Positions 8,802-17,043 of a stretch of 64,000 bases of DNA are shown piece after piece; within the stretch, counting starts at the first letter, position 1; each line of letters begins with the position of its first letter. The notes beneath the pieces are model-generated. The model was not told the origin of the DNA. It saw only the letters and a program-made list of their open reading frames with translations, and did no database searches. Source of the stretch: RBG-16-64-43 sp035288225 (lineage in GTDB: Bacteria; Chloroflexota; Anaerolineae; Anaerolineales; RBG-16-64-43); assembly GCA_035288225.1 (NCBI GenBank), contig DATEAT010000036.1, forward strand, positions 27,873-91,872, read 5' to 3'. The translations under genes and the position numbers were made by a program.

Positions 8802-9683
8802 TCAAGTTACGGTCAGGACTTTTCGCGGCAGCCAGTGCCGCCCCTCGGCATCGGCCTCGACGATGGCCACCAACTCGCCATCGGGGTCGACCGCCTGGGC
8901 CCTCCCCTTGGCGTCGGCGGCTTCAACGGCCATGCCGCGTTGTACCTGGGCCACCTGTTCGGAGGTCAGTTCGAGCAGGTGCCAGCCTTGCAATACGGCC
9001 GTGGCCGGTAACGCAATGCTCGGCCAGGTGGGCGGGTCGAAGCGTGCTCGCAGTTCGTCAAGGGCAATGGCTTGGTCGATCGTGAAGGGGCCCAGGCGCA
9101 GTCGGCGCAGAGACTCCAGATGCGCGGGCGACCCCAGCCGCTCGCCTAGATCGCGCGCCAGCGAGCGCAGATAGGTGCCGCGCGAGCAGCGCACCCGGAT
9201 GTGTGCCTGCGGCGCCTCCCAGCCCAGCAGCTCGATGCGATAGATGCGAATCATGCGCGGCTCGAGATCGACCACCTCGCCCTTGCGCGCCAGCTCGTAA
9301 GCCTTGCGCCCTTCGATCTTTACCGCCGAGTAGGCTGGAGGCGTCTGAAGCGATTCTCCCTCAAAGGAGGCCAAAGCCCGATCGAGCGCATCGCCCGTGA
9401 AGGCCACCGGCCCGGAGGCCGTGACTTGCCCGGCCGCATCGTGGGTCGATGTGGATTGCCCGAAACGCACGACGGCTTCGTATTCCTTGTCGGATTCGAG
9501 GAGGTACTCGGCCAAACGGGTGGCTCCGCCGAGCAGAACTACCAGCACGCCGCTTGCTGAGGGGTCGAGCGTGCCGGTATGGCCGGCTTTGCGGATGTGC
9601 GTGCCGCGCCGAACCATATTGACCACATCGTGCGACGTGGGGCCGATGGGCTTATCGACGATCAGGAGTGCGGGCCGAGCCAC
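8802..9683 (-). CDS. truB: tRNA pseudouridine-55 synthase
   Basis: A 293-residue enzyme that makes pseudouridine 55 in the T arm of tRNAs. GHTGTLDPSASGVL holds the catalytic Asp at residue 40. KPIGPTSHDVV near the N-terminus and the RVRCSRGTYLRSLARDLG segment are family hallmarks, followed by a short PUA-like C-terminus. It is separated from nrnA by three bases in the nusA operon. Confidence 0.96.
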   Translation of the reverse strand: MARPALLIVDKPIGPTSHDVVNMVRRGTHIRKAGHTGTLDPSASGVLVVLLGGATRLAEYLLESDKEYEAVVRFGQSTSTHDAAGQVTASGPVAFTGDALDRALASFEGESLQTPPAYSAVKIEGRKAYELARKGEVVDLEPRMIRIYRIELLGWEAPQAHIRVRCSRGTYLRSLARDLGERLGSPAHLESLRRLRLGPFTIDQAIALDELRARFDPPTWPSIALPATAVLQGWHLLELTSEQVAQVQRGMAVEAADAKGRAQAVDPDGELVAIVEADAEGRHWLPRKVLTVT

Positions 9684-9686
9684 CGA

Positions 9687-10670
9687 CTAGCCTCCGCCGG
9701 GCAGCGCAGGGGTGTGCGCGCGCAGCCACTCGCGTGTCGCGGCAATAACCCGCGCTTGCACGTCATCCAATGTGCCCTGCACGGTTGCACCCGCAGCCGC
9801 CGGGTGGCCGCCTCCGCCAAAGCGGGCGGCCAGCGCGCTGACGTCTGCCCCATTGCGTGCCCGCCAACTCACTTTGGTGCGCTCCAGGTCTTGCTCGACA
9901 AACATCACAGCCACCGCCGTCCCTTCGATCGTGGACAGGATGTTGATCAGGTCCGCATCGTCTCGCCCGGGGTAGCCGGCCGCGGCGCGGTCGGCCAGGC
10001 TGAGCGCCGTCCACACCAGCGTGTCCTCCCGTTGCAGACGGGCCAGCCCGGCCGCCCAGTAGCGTGTCGCCGCGAAGCTGCGCCGGTACAGGCTGGCTTC
10101 GACGATTGCCGGCAGATTGGCTCCGGCCTCCATCAGCTGGCGCGCGTTGGCCATCGTGCGCAGCCCCACATTTGAGGTTCTGAAACCGAGGGTATCACTG
10201 ACCAGGCCCGTCAGGAGGCAGGTGGCGGCCTGCGGGGATAGCGCCAGCCCGAGTGCCTCGGCCAGTTCGCATACCACCTCGGCCGTCGCCGAAGCCTCGG
10301 CATCCACCAAATTGACCTCGGCGAAGTGCGTATTGGTCACATGATGGTCGATGTTGACCGATGCGGGGCACGGAAGCGCTGTGGCGAATTCGCCGACGCG
10401 GTTGGCATCCGAGCAATCGAGCAGCACACAGACATCGGCCGCCGCCGGAAGCGCGTCCAACACGCTCTCACTCCCGGGAAGGAAGCGGAATGATGACGGC
10501 ACGCCGTCGCGGCTCACCGCGCTCACGCGTCTCCCCGTCGCCTGAAGCATCCAGGCCATGCCCAGCAGTGACCCGAGCGCGTCGCCGTCGGGGCGTTCGT
10601 GCGTCAGCAGGAGGATGTGGCCGGCCTCGTGCAGCACGCGCCGGGCACGCTCGATGGTCCCCTTATCCAT
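9687..10670 (-). CDS. nrnA: DHH-family phosphoesterase, NrnA-type oligoribonuclease / pAp phosphatase
   Basis: A 327-residue DHH/DHHA1 protein. Metal-binding motifs are THERPDGDALGS (Asp 28 and 30), LDCSDANRVG near 85-93 and NIDHHVTN with DHH at 108-110. The C-terminal DHHA1 domain has RFGGGGHPAAAGATV. By family knowledge NrnA degrades 2-5 nt RNA fragments and dephosphorylates pAp. The rbfA-nrnA-truB-ribF order supports this subfamily. Its start overlaps the end of rbfA by eight bases. Confidence 0.9.
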   Translation of the reverse strand: MDKGTIERARRVLHEAGHILLLTHERPDGDALGSLLGMAWMLQATGRRVSAVSRDGVPSSFRFLPGSESVLDALPAAADVCVLLDCSDANRVGEFATALPCPASVNIDHHVTNTHFAEVNLVDAEASATAEVVCELAEALGLALSPQAATCLLTGLVSDTLGFRTSNVGLRTMANARQLMEAGANLPAIVEASLYRRSFAATRYWAAGLARLQREDTLVWTALSLADRAAAGYPGRDDADLINILSTIEGTAVAVMFVEQDLERTKVSWRARNGADVSALAARFGGGGHPAAAGATVQGTLDDVQARVIAATREWLRAHTPALPGGG

Positions 10671-11046
10671 GTTTCTCCGCGGGGCGCGCGCCTTCGCCAG
10701 GGTCCTTCAGCCGGTCGATCAAACCCTCCAACCGCTCGGCGCGTTCCGGCGTGGGATCCCAATGGAACCGCAGCTGAGGGAATGTGCGCAGCGGGATGCG
10801 CGCAACAAGTTCGTGGCGAACGTGACCTCGTGCGCGTTCCAGGGCCTTGAGGATCTCCTCCCGCCGGCTCGCCTCCGCCTCGACCGCGCTCACGTACACG
10901 TCGGCAAAGGCGAATTCGCGATCCACCCGCACATCCGTGACCGACAACCCCTGGAATCGGGGATCCACCAGGTCGCGCAGCATGAGGTCGGCGATCTCTT
11001 GGCGGATACGTTCGGCCAGGCGCTGAGCGCGGGCAACACTTGGCAT
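10663..11046 (-). CDS. rbfA: 30S ribosome-binding factor A
   Basis: A 127-residue KH-like protein for late 30S maturation and cold adaptation. The start MPSVARAQRLAERIRQE matches the family; a longer frame from 11130 would run through infB coding DNA and is rejected. LVDPRFQGLSVTDVRVD and ALERARGHVRHELVARIPLR are the conserved blocks, and the C-terminus keeps PQLRFHWD. It lies five bases after infB. Confidence 0.93.
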   Translation of the reverse strand: MPSVARAQRLAERIRQEIADLMLRDLVDPRFQGLSVTDVRVDREFAFADVYVSAVEAEASRREEILKALERARGHVRHELVARIPLRTFPQLRFHWDPTPERAERLEGLIDRLKDPGEGARPAEKHG

Positions 11047-11051
11047 CGGGC

Positions 11052-12833
11052 CTAAACCGTTTCCATTACGATGCATTCCAAAACATCGCCTGCCTGGAAG
11101 CCTTCGAATCCCTTGACGGCCACGCCGCACTCGAAGCCCTGACGGATTTCGCGAACGTCATCCTTCTCGTGGCGCAGGGAGGCGATCTCGCCCTCGAACA
11201 ACTTCTGGCTGCCGCGCATCACGCGAATCCGCGCATTGCGGCGCAGTTCCCCCTCGCGGACAGCGCAGCCTGCGACTTTTCCCATGCGCGAAGTGGAGAA
11301 GATGGCGCGCACATCGGCCCGCCCGATCACCACTTCACGCTTCTCCGGCCCCAGCAGGCCTTTGAGCGCTTTCTCCACGTCCTCCATCAATCGGTAGATG
11401 ATGTCGTACTGACGGATGGAGACATGTTCGCTTTCGGCGGCACGCTGGGCGGCGTGATCCACTTGAACGTTGAACCCGATGACGATCGCGCTCGAGGCCG
11501 AGGCCAGCATGATGTCGTTCTCGGTGATGTTGCCGGTTTCGGCGTAGAGCAGGGTCACTTTGAGGTCCGCATTGCCGAGTTGCGTGAGCGAGGAGACGAT
11601 TGGCTCGAGCGATCCCTGCACGTCGGCCTTGAGGATCAGGTTGAGTTCCTTGACCTCGCCGGCTTGGAATTTGGCGAAAACCTGTTCCAGGCTCAACGCC
11701 TTCTTGGGCTGGGTCTGCGCTTCGCGCGCGGAGAGCTTGCGCTGTGAGACCAGCGTGCGCGCTTCGCGGTCGCTGGGCAGTACCTCGATCACATCGCCGG
11801 CCTGCGGCAAATCGCCCAGGCCGAGCACGGTGGCGGGCATGGAGGGCGTGGCCGCCTGAATGGGCTGACCGCGGAAGTCGAACATCGCGCGGATCTTGCC
11901 GTGCGCCGTCCCGGCAACGAGAACGTCGCCCACGTGCACCGTGCCGTTCTGAACCAGCAGGGTGGAGATCGGCCCCTTGGCGCGGTCGAGTTCCGCCTCG
12001 ATGACGCTGCCGATGACCCGCCCGGCCGGGTTGGCCAGGATGCGCGTGTTGTCCGCGGTGAGCACGATGGCTTCCAAGAGGTCGTCGATTCCGCTGCGCT
12101 TCTTGGCGGAGACCGGCACGACCATTGTGTCGCCGCCCCAATCGTCCGGCGTCAAGCCGAGTTCCGCCAGTTGCTGCTTCACCCGATCCGGGTTGGCGTT
12201 CGACTTGTCGATCTTGTTGAGGGCGACCACGATCGGTACGCCCGCCGCCTTGGCGTGCGCATAAGCTTCGCGCGTTTGAGGCATCACGCCGTCATCGGCG
12301 GCCACCACCAGAATGACGATGTCGGTCACCTGCGCTCCGCGGGCGCGCATGGCGGTGAAGGCGGCGTGGCCGGGGGTGTCGAGGAACGTGATCAAGCGCT
12401 CCTTGTGCTGCACTTGGTAGGCGCCGATGTGCTGGGTAATGCCGCCCGCCTCGCCGCCGGCCACGTCGGTGCTGCGAATCGCATCCAGCAGGGAGGTCTT
12501 GCCGTGGTCGACGTGCCCGAGAATCGTCACCACCGGCGGACGTGGGGTGAGCTGGCTCGCGTCCTCCGCTTCCATGGCGCGGCGCCAGGCCGGCGCCTCG
12601 GCCTCGGCGGCCGGTGCCTCCAGCTCTTCCTTATGCAGGCGCGCTTCAAAACCCAATTCCTGGGTAATGACCGCTGCCGTATCGAAATCGATTTGCTGGT
12701 TGATGTTCGCCATCACGCCATTGGCCATGAGCTGTTTGATCACTTCGATGGGGCTGACGTGAATCAGCTCAGCCAAATGGCGAACGGTGAGCGTTTCCGG
12801 GAGTTCCACCACTTTGTGTCCGTTGTCGCTCAT
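11052..12833 (-). CDS. infB: Translation initiation factor IF-2 (short form)
   Basis: A 593-residue GTPase that brings initiator tRNA to the 30S subunit. The G1 motif GHVDHGKT is at residues 106-113, DTPGH at 152-156 and NKIDK at 206-210, followed by the two beta-barrel domains and the C-terminal fMet-tRNA-binding domain. The N-terminal extension is only about 100 residues and carries a single IF2_N-like segment, much shorter than the roughly 390 residues in Escherichia coli. It is cotranscribed with nusA and ylxR. Confidence 0.96.
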   Translation of the reverse strand: MSDNGHKVVELPETLTVRHLAELIHVSPIEVIKQLMANGVMANINQQIDFDTAAVITQELGFEARLHKEELEAPAAEAEAPAWRRAMEAEDASQLTPRPPVVTILGHVDHGKTSLLDAIRSTDVAGGEAGGITQHIGAYQVQHKERLITFLDTPGHAAFTAMRARGAQVTDIVILVVAADDGVMPQTREAYAHAKAAGVPIVVALNKIDKSNANPDRVKQQLAELGLTPDDWGGDTMVVPVSAKKRSGIDDLLEAIVLTADNTRILANPAGRVIGSVIEAELDRAKGPISTLLVQNGTVHVGDVLVAGTAHGKIRAMFDFRGQPIQAATPSMPATVLGLGDLPQAGDVIEVLPSDREARTLVSQRKLSAREAQTQPKKALSLEQVFAKFQAGEVKELNLILKADVQGSLEPIVSSLTQLGNADLKVTLLYAETGNITENDIMLASASSAIVIGFNVQVDHAAQRAAESEHVSIRQYDIIYRLMEDVEKALKGLLGPEKREVVIGRADVRAIFSTSRMGKVAGCAVREGELRRNARIRVMRGSQKLFEGEIASLRHEKDDVREIRQGFECGVAVKGFEGFQAGDVLECIVMETV

Positions 12834-13020
12834 CCCATTCCTCCTCTTGGGACCGCGTCCGTCCGGCGTCCGCGAGGACCGGGGGGAGCTCCCGCGCCTG
12901 AGGCGTCCTGGCTTATGGCATAACCCGGCTCGCTTTCGGTGCGCCCCGAACCGCGCACGGGTGTGGCGGGCAGGGCAGCCTGGGTTGCGCTGGGGACGGT
13001 CTCATGGTCATCGCAGGCGC

Positions 13021-13338
13021 TCACGTGCCGCGCGCGGTGTCACTTTCTTCCACGGGAAAAGAAGCCAGGATCGCCCGCATGCGTTCACGGTCGTCCGCGG
13101 TCAATTCCGTTCGCAGGGCCGGCCCAAGCGCGCCGGCAAGCGCGCGCTCCCAGCACGAGCGCCGGTCATGAAGATACGCGCCCCGGCCGGGCGCCTTGCC
13201 TGTCGGGTCAACTTGCAGCCCATCCGGCGACCGCACCACGCGCATCAAAGTCCGCTTGGGCAGCACTTCGCGGCAGCCGATGCACGTCCGCTGGGCGACG
13301 TGTTTGGTGCGAGGCGCGCCTTTGCGCCGCAGGCTCAT
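13021..13338 (-). CDS. ylxR: YlxR/RnpM-family small RNA-binding protein (DUF448)
   Basis: A 105-residue basic protein. RTCIGCRE followed by LMRVVRSPDG and GRGAYLHDRRSCWERAL is the DUF448 signature. Members sit between nusA and infB, and in Bacillus the protein modulates RNase P. The ATG at 13338 is chosen; a GTG at 13359 in the same frame would add seven residues and cannot be excluded. There is no strong ribosome binding site at either start. Confidence 0.88.
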   Translation of the reverse strand: MSLRRKGAPRTKHVAQRTCIGCREVLPKRTLMRVVRSPDGLQVDPTGKAPGRGAYLHDRRSCWERALAGALGPALRTELTADDRERMRAILASFPVEESDTARGT

Positions 13339-13368
13339 GGCGTCCGCCGGGCGGCTCACGCCGCCAGA

Positions 13369-15213
13369 CTATTCCTCCGGAGGATCCCATTCGCGCAGGC
13401 GGCTGGCCTTGCGTGTACGATGGGCCACGGTCACCCCGAGGTCCGGGTCGAGAACAAGGGTGACTTGCTTCTTCTTCTTGCCTTTCTTCTTCTTGCCCGT
13501 GCCGCCCTCTTCTTCCTCGGCTTCCTCTTCAACGACCTCGCCGGTAGGCAGGGTGCCGGGCAGGGCGGGGGCCTCGCCGGCCTCCGTCGTCTCAGCCACA
13601 GCCTCGGCGGGTGCACCCTCCGCTCCCGCAGCCTGTGCCGCCACCGGCGCACCTTCGGCCATATCCGGAGCCTCCGCCGCAACCTCGACTGCGACCGGTT
13701 CGGGCTCAACCACTTTCGCCGAAAGGATCGCAGTCTGCAGCCGTGAGCGTAGATCCTCCAAGCTGCGGGCGCCGACTTCAGGCAGCCCCAATATCGAATC
13801 CGGGTCGAGCGTCAGTTGCTCGAAAGCCTGAGCGATGTTGGTGAGGCCGGCCCCGGTCAGCGCGGCCACCAGCGGCTCATCGAGCCCAATCTCGCTGAGG
13901 GGGATCTCGTACGCCGGCTGGGGGATGTTCTTGCGGATCTCGGCCAGCCGCCGCGCCTGTGCCTTGCGCCGGCTTTCCCGCTGTTGCGAGAGGGCCGACT
14001 CCACCAGGCTGACCAACTGCTCCATGGCTTGGTAGTCTTCAGGCGGCAGCGGGCGGCCTTCGGCCTTTTTGGCCAAGGCCTCGCTCACCGGCTTCACCAG
14101 CTCTGCGTGCTGCTCGGCGAGTTCGGCCAGCCCAGGATCGCTGGTTAGTTTGGCCAGCGCGTCGGAGGTCGCTTCCGGGATGCTCTTGATGTCGATCCGC
14201 CATCCGGTCAGCTTGGCCCCCAGCCGCGCGTTCACTCCCTCGCGGCCGATGGCCAGGCTCAGTTGGTCTTCGGAGACGACGACCAGGGCCGTCTTGCCGC
14301 GCTGCGGGTCGTCATCCAGGTACACCCCGGCCACCCGCGCCGGGCTGAGCGCCTTGGCAATGAAGGCCGCCGGGTCCGGGTTCCACTCGATGACGTCGAT
14401 CTTCTCGTCGTGCAGCTCGCGCACGATGGCCTGGATTCGCCCGCCGCGCATGCCCACGCAGGCACCCACCGGGTCGAGGTTGGCCTGCAGCGCGGTCACC
14501 GCCACCTTCGAGCGGATGCCCGGCTCGCGGGCGATGCCTTTGATCTCGACCATGCCTTGGTAGATCTCGGGCACTTCCGCTTCGAGCAGGCGCCGCAGCA
14601 TGCTGCGATCGGCGCGTGAGAGCGTGATTTGCGGCCCGCGCGGTGTTCGCGAAACGTCCAAGAGATATGCGCGGATGCGATCGCGCGGTCGATAACGTTC
14701 TGTGGGCAATTGCTCGCGCTTGGGGAGCACCGCTTCGGCGCGGCCCAGGGTGACGGTCACCGCTTGCGCGCCCACCGCTTGTATCGTCCCGTGGACGATC
14801 TCGCCCTTGCGCGCCGACCACTCGTCAAACTGCTTGTCGCGCTCGGCGTCGCGCAGCCGTTGATGGACGATCTGCTTCGCAGTCTGCGTGGCGATGCGCC
14901 CGAAATCCTTGGGCGTGCTCTCCACCAGGATCAGCCCGCCCAGCTCGGCCTTTGGGTCCACTAACTGCGCATCGGTCAGGGTGACCTCGGTGCGCTCATC
15001 CTGAACGTCTTCGACGATTTCCTTCTCGGCGAAGATCTGGATCGTGCCTTTGGTGATGTCGACCTTGGCTTCCACCTGTTGTGCGTTGGAGGCATTGACC
15101 GCGCGGCGATAGGCGTTGACCAGCGCCGTCTCAAGCACTGAGAGCACCACCTCGCGAGGCAGGCCGTAATGCTCCAGCACCTCGTTGAAGGCCAAGATGA
15201 ACTCGCTTTTCAT
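13369..15213 (-). CDS. nusA: Transcription termination/antitermination factor NusA with long C-terminal extension
   Basis: A 614-residue protein, longer than the usual 350-500. The N-terminal RNA polymerase-binding domain is followed by S1, KH1 and KH2 domains (DPVGACVGMRGGRIQAIVREL and LAIGREGVNARLGAKLTGWRI). After these come a charged helical stretch and a helix-hairpin-helix segment near residues 440-490. The end is an Ala/Glu/Pro-rich acidic region, a Lys cluster (GKKKKGKKKK) and a basic tail. NusA tunes pausing, termination and antitermination. It is the first gene of the operon; rimP, often found just upstream, is not there. Confidence 0.95.
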   Translation of the reverse strand: MKSEFILAFNEVLEHYGLPREVVLSVLETALVNAYRRAVNASNAQQVEAKVDITKGTIQIFAEKEIVEDVQDERTEVTLTDAQLVDPKAELGGLILVESTPKDFGRIATQTAKQIVHQRLRDAERDKQFDEWSARKGEIVHGTIQAVGAQAVTVTLGRAEAVLPKREQLPTERYRPRDRIRAYLLDVSRTPRGPQITLSRADRSMLRRLLEAEVPEIYQGMVEIKGIAREPGIRSKVAVTALQANLDPVGACVGMRGGRIQAIVRELHDEKIDVIEWNPDPAAFIAKALSPARVAGVYLDDDPQRGKTALVVVSEDQLSLAIGREGVNARLGAKLTGWRIDIKSIPEATSDALAKLTSDPGLAELAEQHAELVKPVSEALAKKAEGRPLPPEDYQAMEQLVSLVESALSQQRESRRKAQARRLAEIRKNIPQPAYEIPLSEIGLDEPLVAALTGAGLTNIAQAFEQLTLDPDSILGLPEVGARSLEDLRSRLQTAILSAKVVEPEPVAVEVAAEAPDMAEGAPVAAQAAGAEGAPAEAVAETTEAGEAPALPGTLPTGEVVEEEAEEEEGGTGKKKKGKKKKQVTLVLDPDLGVTVAHRTRKASRLREWDPPEE

Positions 15214-15257
15214 TGTTCTTTCTATCTCCGTCCAGGGGCGAATGGCCGCCTATTACG

Positions 15258-15286
15258 CAGAAAAGTGGGGGACACCCACTTTTCTG
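15258..15286. repeat. Perfect 12-bp palindrome in the nusA leader
   Basis: CAGAAAAGTGGG and its exact reverse complement surround a 5-base GGACA spacer. It lies between the nusA promoter and the nusA ATG, and also just past the 3' end of trx. It could be a mobile REP-like element, an attenuator or a trx terminator. A second copy is not visible in this window. Confidence 0.75.
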
Positions 15287-15321
15287 AACCCAACGACCTC
15301 AACCGAGAGAAACCTACTGAG

Positions 15322-15350
15322 ATTCTAGCACATTCGTCGCCCGCCAGCAA
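15322..15350 (-). promoter_or_regulatory. Promoter of the nusA-infB operon
   Basis: On the minus strand TTGCTG (15350-15345) precedes TAGAAT (15327-15322) with a 17-base spacer. Transcription would begin near 15315, giving a leader of about 100 bases that contains the 15258-15286 palindrome. Confidence 0.65.
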
Positions 15351-15430
15351 GACCCGGTTTGCCGTTGCCCACCGGCAACAGCCGGCAGCCCCGTCCCCGG
15401 CACGTGCCTCGTGCCGCTGCTTTGCCTGCC

Positions 15431-15766
15431 TCAGGCCGTCGGCGTAAGGAAGGTCTCAAAAACCTCACGCAGCATCGCCTCCGGCAGGGCGCCCATCTGA
15501 CGGTTCACCGGCTCGCCCTGGCGGAAAAAGATCAGCGTCGGGATGCCGCGGACGTCATATCGTTCTGCCAGGCCCTGGTTGTCGTCGGTATTGACTTTGG
15601 CCACCAACAACCGGCCGTCGAATTCCTCGGCCAACTTCTCTAGGGCCGGGGCGATCATCCGGCACGGCCCGCACCATGGGGCCCAGAAATCCACCACGAC
15701 CGGCATCGGCGCGTGCAGTACCTGAGTCTCGAAATCGGTTTCGCTTACGTGCATTGGCTGCGGCAT
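15431..15766 (-). CDS. trxA: Thioredoxin
   Basis: A 111-residue disulfide reductase with the active site WCGPC (Cys 32 and 35) inside VVVDFWAPWCGPCRMIAP, and the cis-Pro segment RGIPTLIFF. The ATG at 15766 has CAGGAG about six bases upstream; a second ATG at 15751 is less well placed. It is a single gene between the nusA leader and a non-coding gap. Confidence 0.95.
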   Translation of the reverse strand: MPQPMHVSETDFETQVLHAPMPVVVDFWAPWCGPCRMIAPALEKLAEEFDGRLLVAKVNTDDNQGLAERYDVRGIPTLIFFRQGEPVNRQMGALPEAMLREVFETFLTPTA

Positions 15767-16182
15767 GTGTACTCCTGCGGGTCCCTGTGGTCGTGATGTA
15801 TGCCCCTTGGCGAAGCGGCTCCCGCCCGAATGCGCGAGCGTGATCCCATTGTGCCGCCGTTTTGGGTCTCTTACATGGGATATCGGTCACGTCTCCCGCA
15901 GTCCATTCGTCCTTGCCGGACCCCGCGCGTTGCATGCTCACGCCCTTGGGCCATCGTGTGAGAAGCCTTCGGATGTCCGGCGAGATCGACCGCCCACCGC
16001 TGCGGGTGTTGCCCGCCGGTCATGCCTTACGGCCGCGCCCGCCGCGAAGCATGGGGCGAGGGTCGAGAGGCTTGGGGCAGCCCATGCGCTCGCCGCCCCG
16101 TCCGCACCCGCGGCTCGAATCGCTCCATGCGGCGAGGCGCGATGGGCATTGTATAATCGGGTGAGTTCAACCGAGGCAGTCG
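15767..16182. other. Intergenic region between trx and scpA
   Basis: About 415 bases between divergent genes. Apart from a TATAAT near the scpA side I see no convincing coding frame or known RNA motif. Overlapping open frames here are Arg/Pro-rich and look like high-GC artefacts. Confidence 0.5.
16152..16157 (+). promoter_or_regulatory. Probable -10 element for scpA-mutL
   Basis: A consensus TATAAT lies 25 bases before the scpA ATG. No good -35 box is visible at 16-18 bases, so the promoter is only partly supported. Confidence 0.4.
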
Positions 16183-16956
16183 ATGCCCGAGACGATCCTG
16201 AGCCACCCGAGCTATACCGTCCAGCTCCCCGTTTTTGAGGGGCCGCTCGATTTGCTGTTGCACCTCATCGAGCGGGCCGAGCTGGATATCACGCGTGTGG
16301 CCCTAGCCCAGGTCACGGACCAGTTCTTGGGCTATCTGGCATCGATGCAGGAACGCCACCTGGAAGAAGTGGTCGGCTTTCTGGTCATTGCCGCCCGCCT
16401 GTTGCAGATCAAGAGCGAGGCCCTGCTCCCGCGGCCGCCGCAGCGCGAAGTGGGGGAAGAGGATCCGGGCGAAGAGCTCGCCCGCCTGTTGCGCCTCTAC
16501 CGTGCCTTCAAGCGCTCGGCCGAGTTTCTTCACTATCGCGAGCAGTTGGGGCTGCGCAGCTACGTTCGTCTGGCGCCGCCCCCGCGCGTGCCGCCGCGCT
16601 TCGACCTGAGCACGGTGACCCTCGCCGACCTGACTCGTGCCGCGGCCACGGTGCTCTCCCGCGCGCCCGAGCCGCCGCCCCTCAACCTGATGGTCAGCGC
16701 GCCCAAGGTGACCATTCGCGAACAGATCCGCCGCATCGCCGATGCGATCCGCGCCGATGGGAAAGCTGCCTTCCACCGGGTTATCCGTGGCTTCCAAACC
16801 AAGATGGAAGTGGTGGTGGCCTTTCTGGCGATGCTGGAACTGGTCAAGCGGCGCCAAGTCGTGGCCCGTCAATTCGAGCTGTTCGGCGAGATCGAATTGG
16901 TCCCGACCGAAACCTGGAACGATCAGGCGGATTTTGAACTTGAGTTTGGCGAGTAG
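16183..16956 (+). CDS. scpA: Segregation and condensation protein A
   Basis: A 257-residue kleisin subunit of the SMC-ScpAB condensin. The N-terminal FEGPLDLLLHLIERAELDIT is the SMC-head-binding signature; LVIAARLLQIKSEALLPRPP and the C-terminal winged-helix segment FLAMLELVKRRQV are also typical. scpB, often adjacent, is absent here. mutL follows after 87 bases on the same strand. Confidence 0.93.
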   Translation: MPETILSHPSYTVQLPVFEGPLDLLLHLIERAELDITRVALAQVTDQFLGYLASMQERHLEEVVGFLVIAARLLQIKSEALLPRPPQREVGEEDPGEELARLLRLYRAFKRSAEFLHYREQLGLRSYVRLAPPPRVPPRFDLSTVTLADLTRAAATVLSRAPEPPPLNLMVSAPKVTIREQIRRIADAIRADGKAAFHRVIRGFQTKMEVVVAFLAMLELVKRRQVVARQFELFGEIELVPTETWNDQADFELEFGE

Positions 16957-17043
16957 CGGCCCAGACTGCCGCGGGAGCGCGCCTCTCAAGCCTCAAGCGC
17001 ACTCCGCCGGTAACGACATCTTCCTCTTTCTGCGCGAGTCCTG

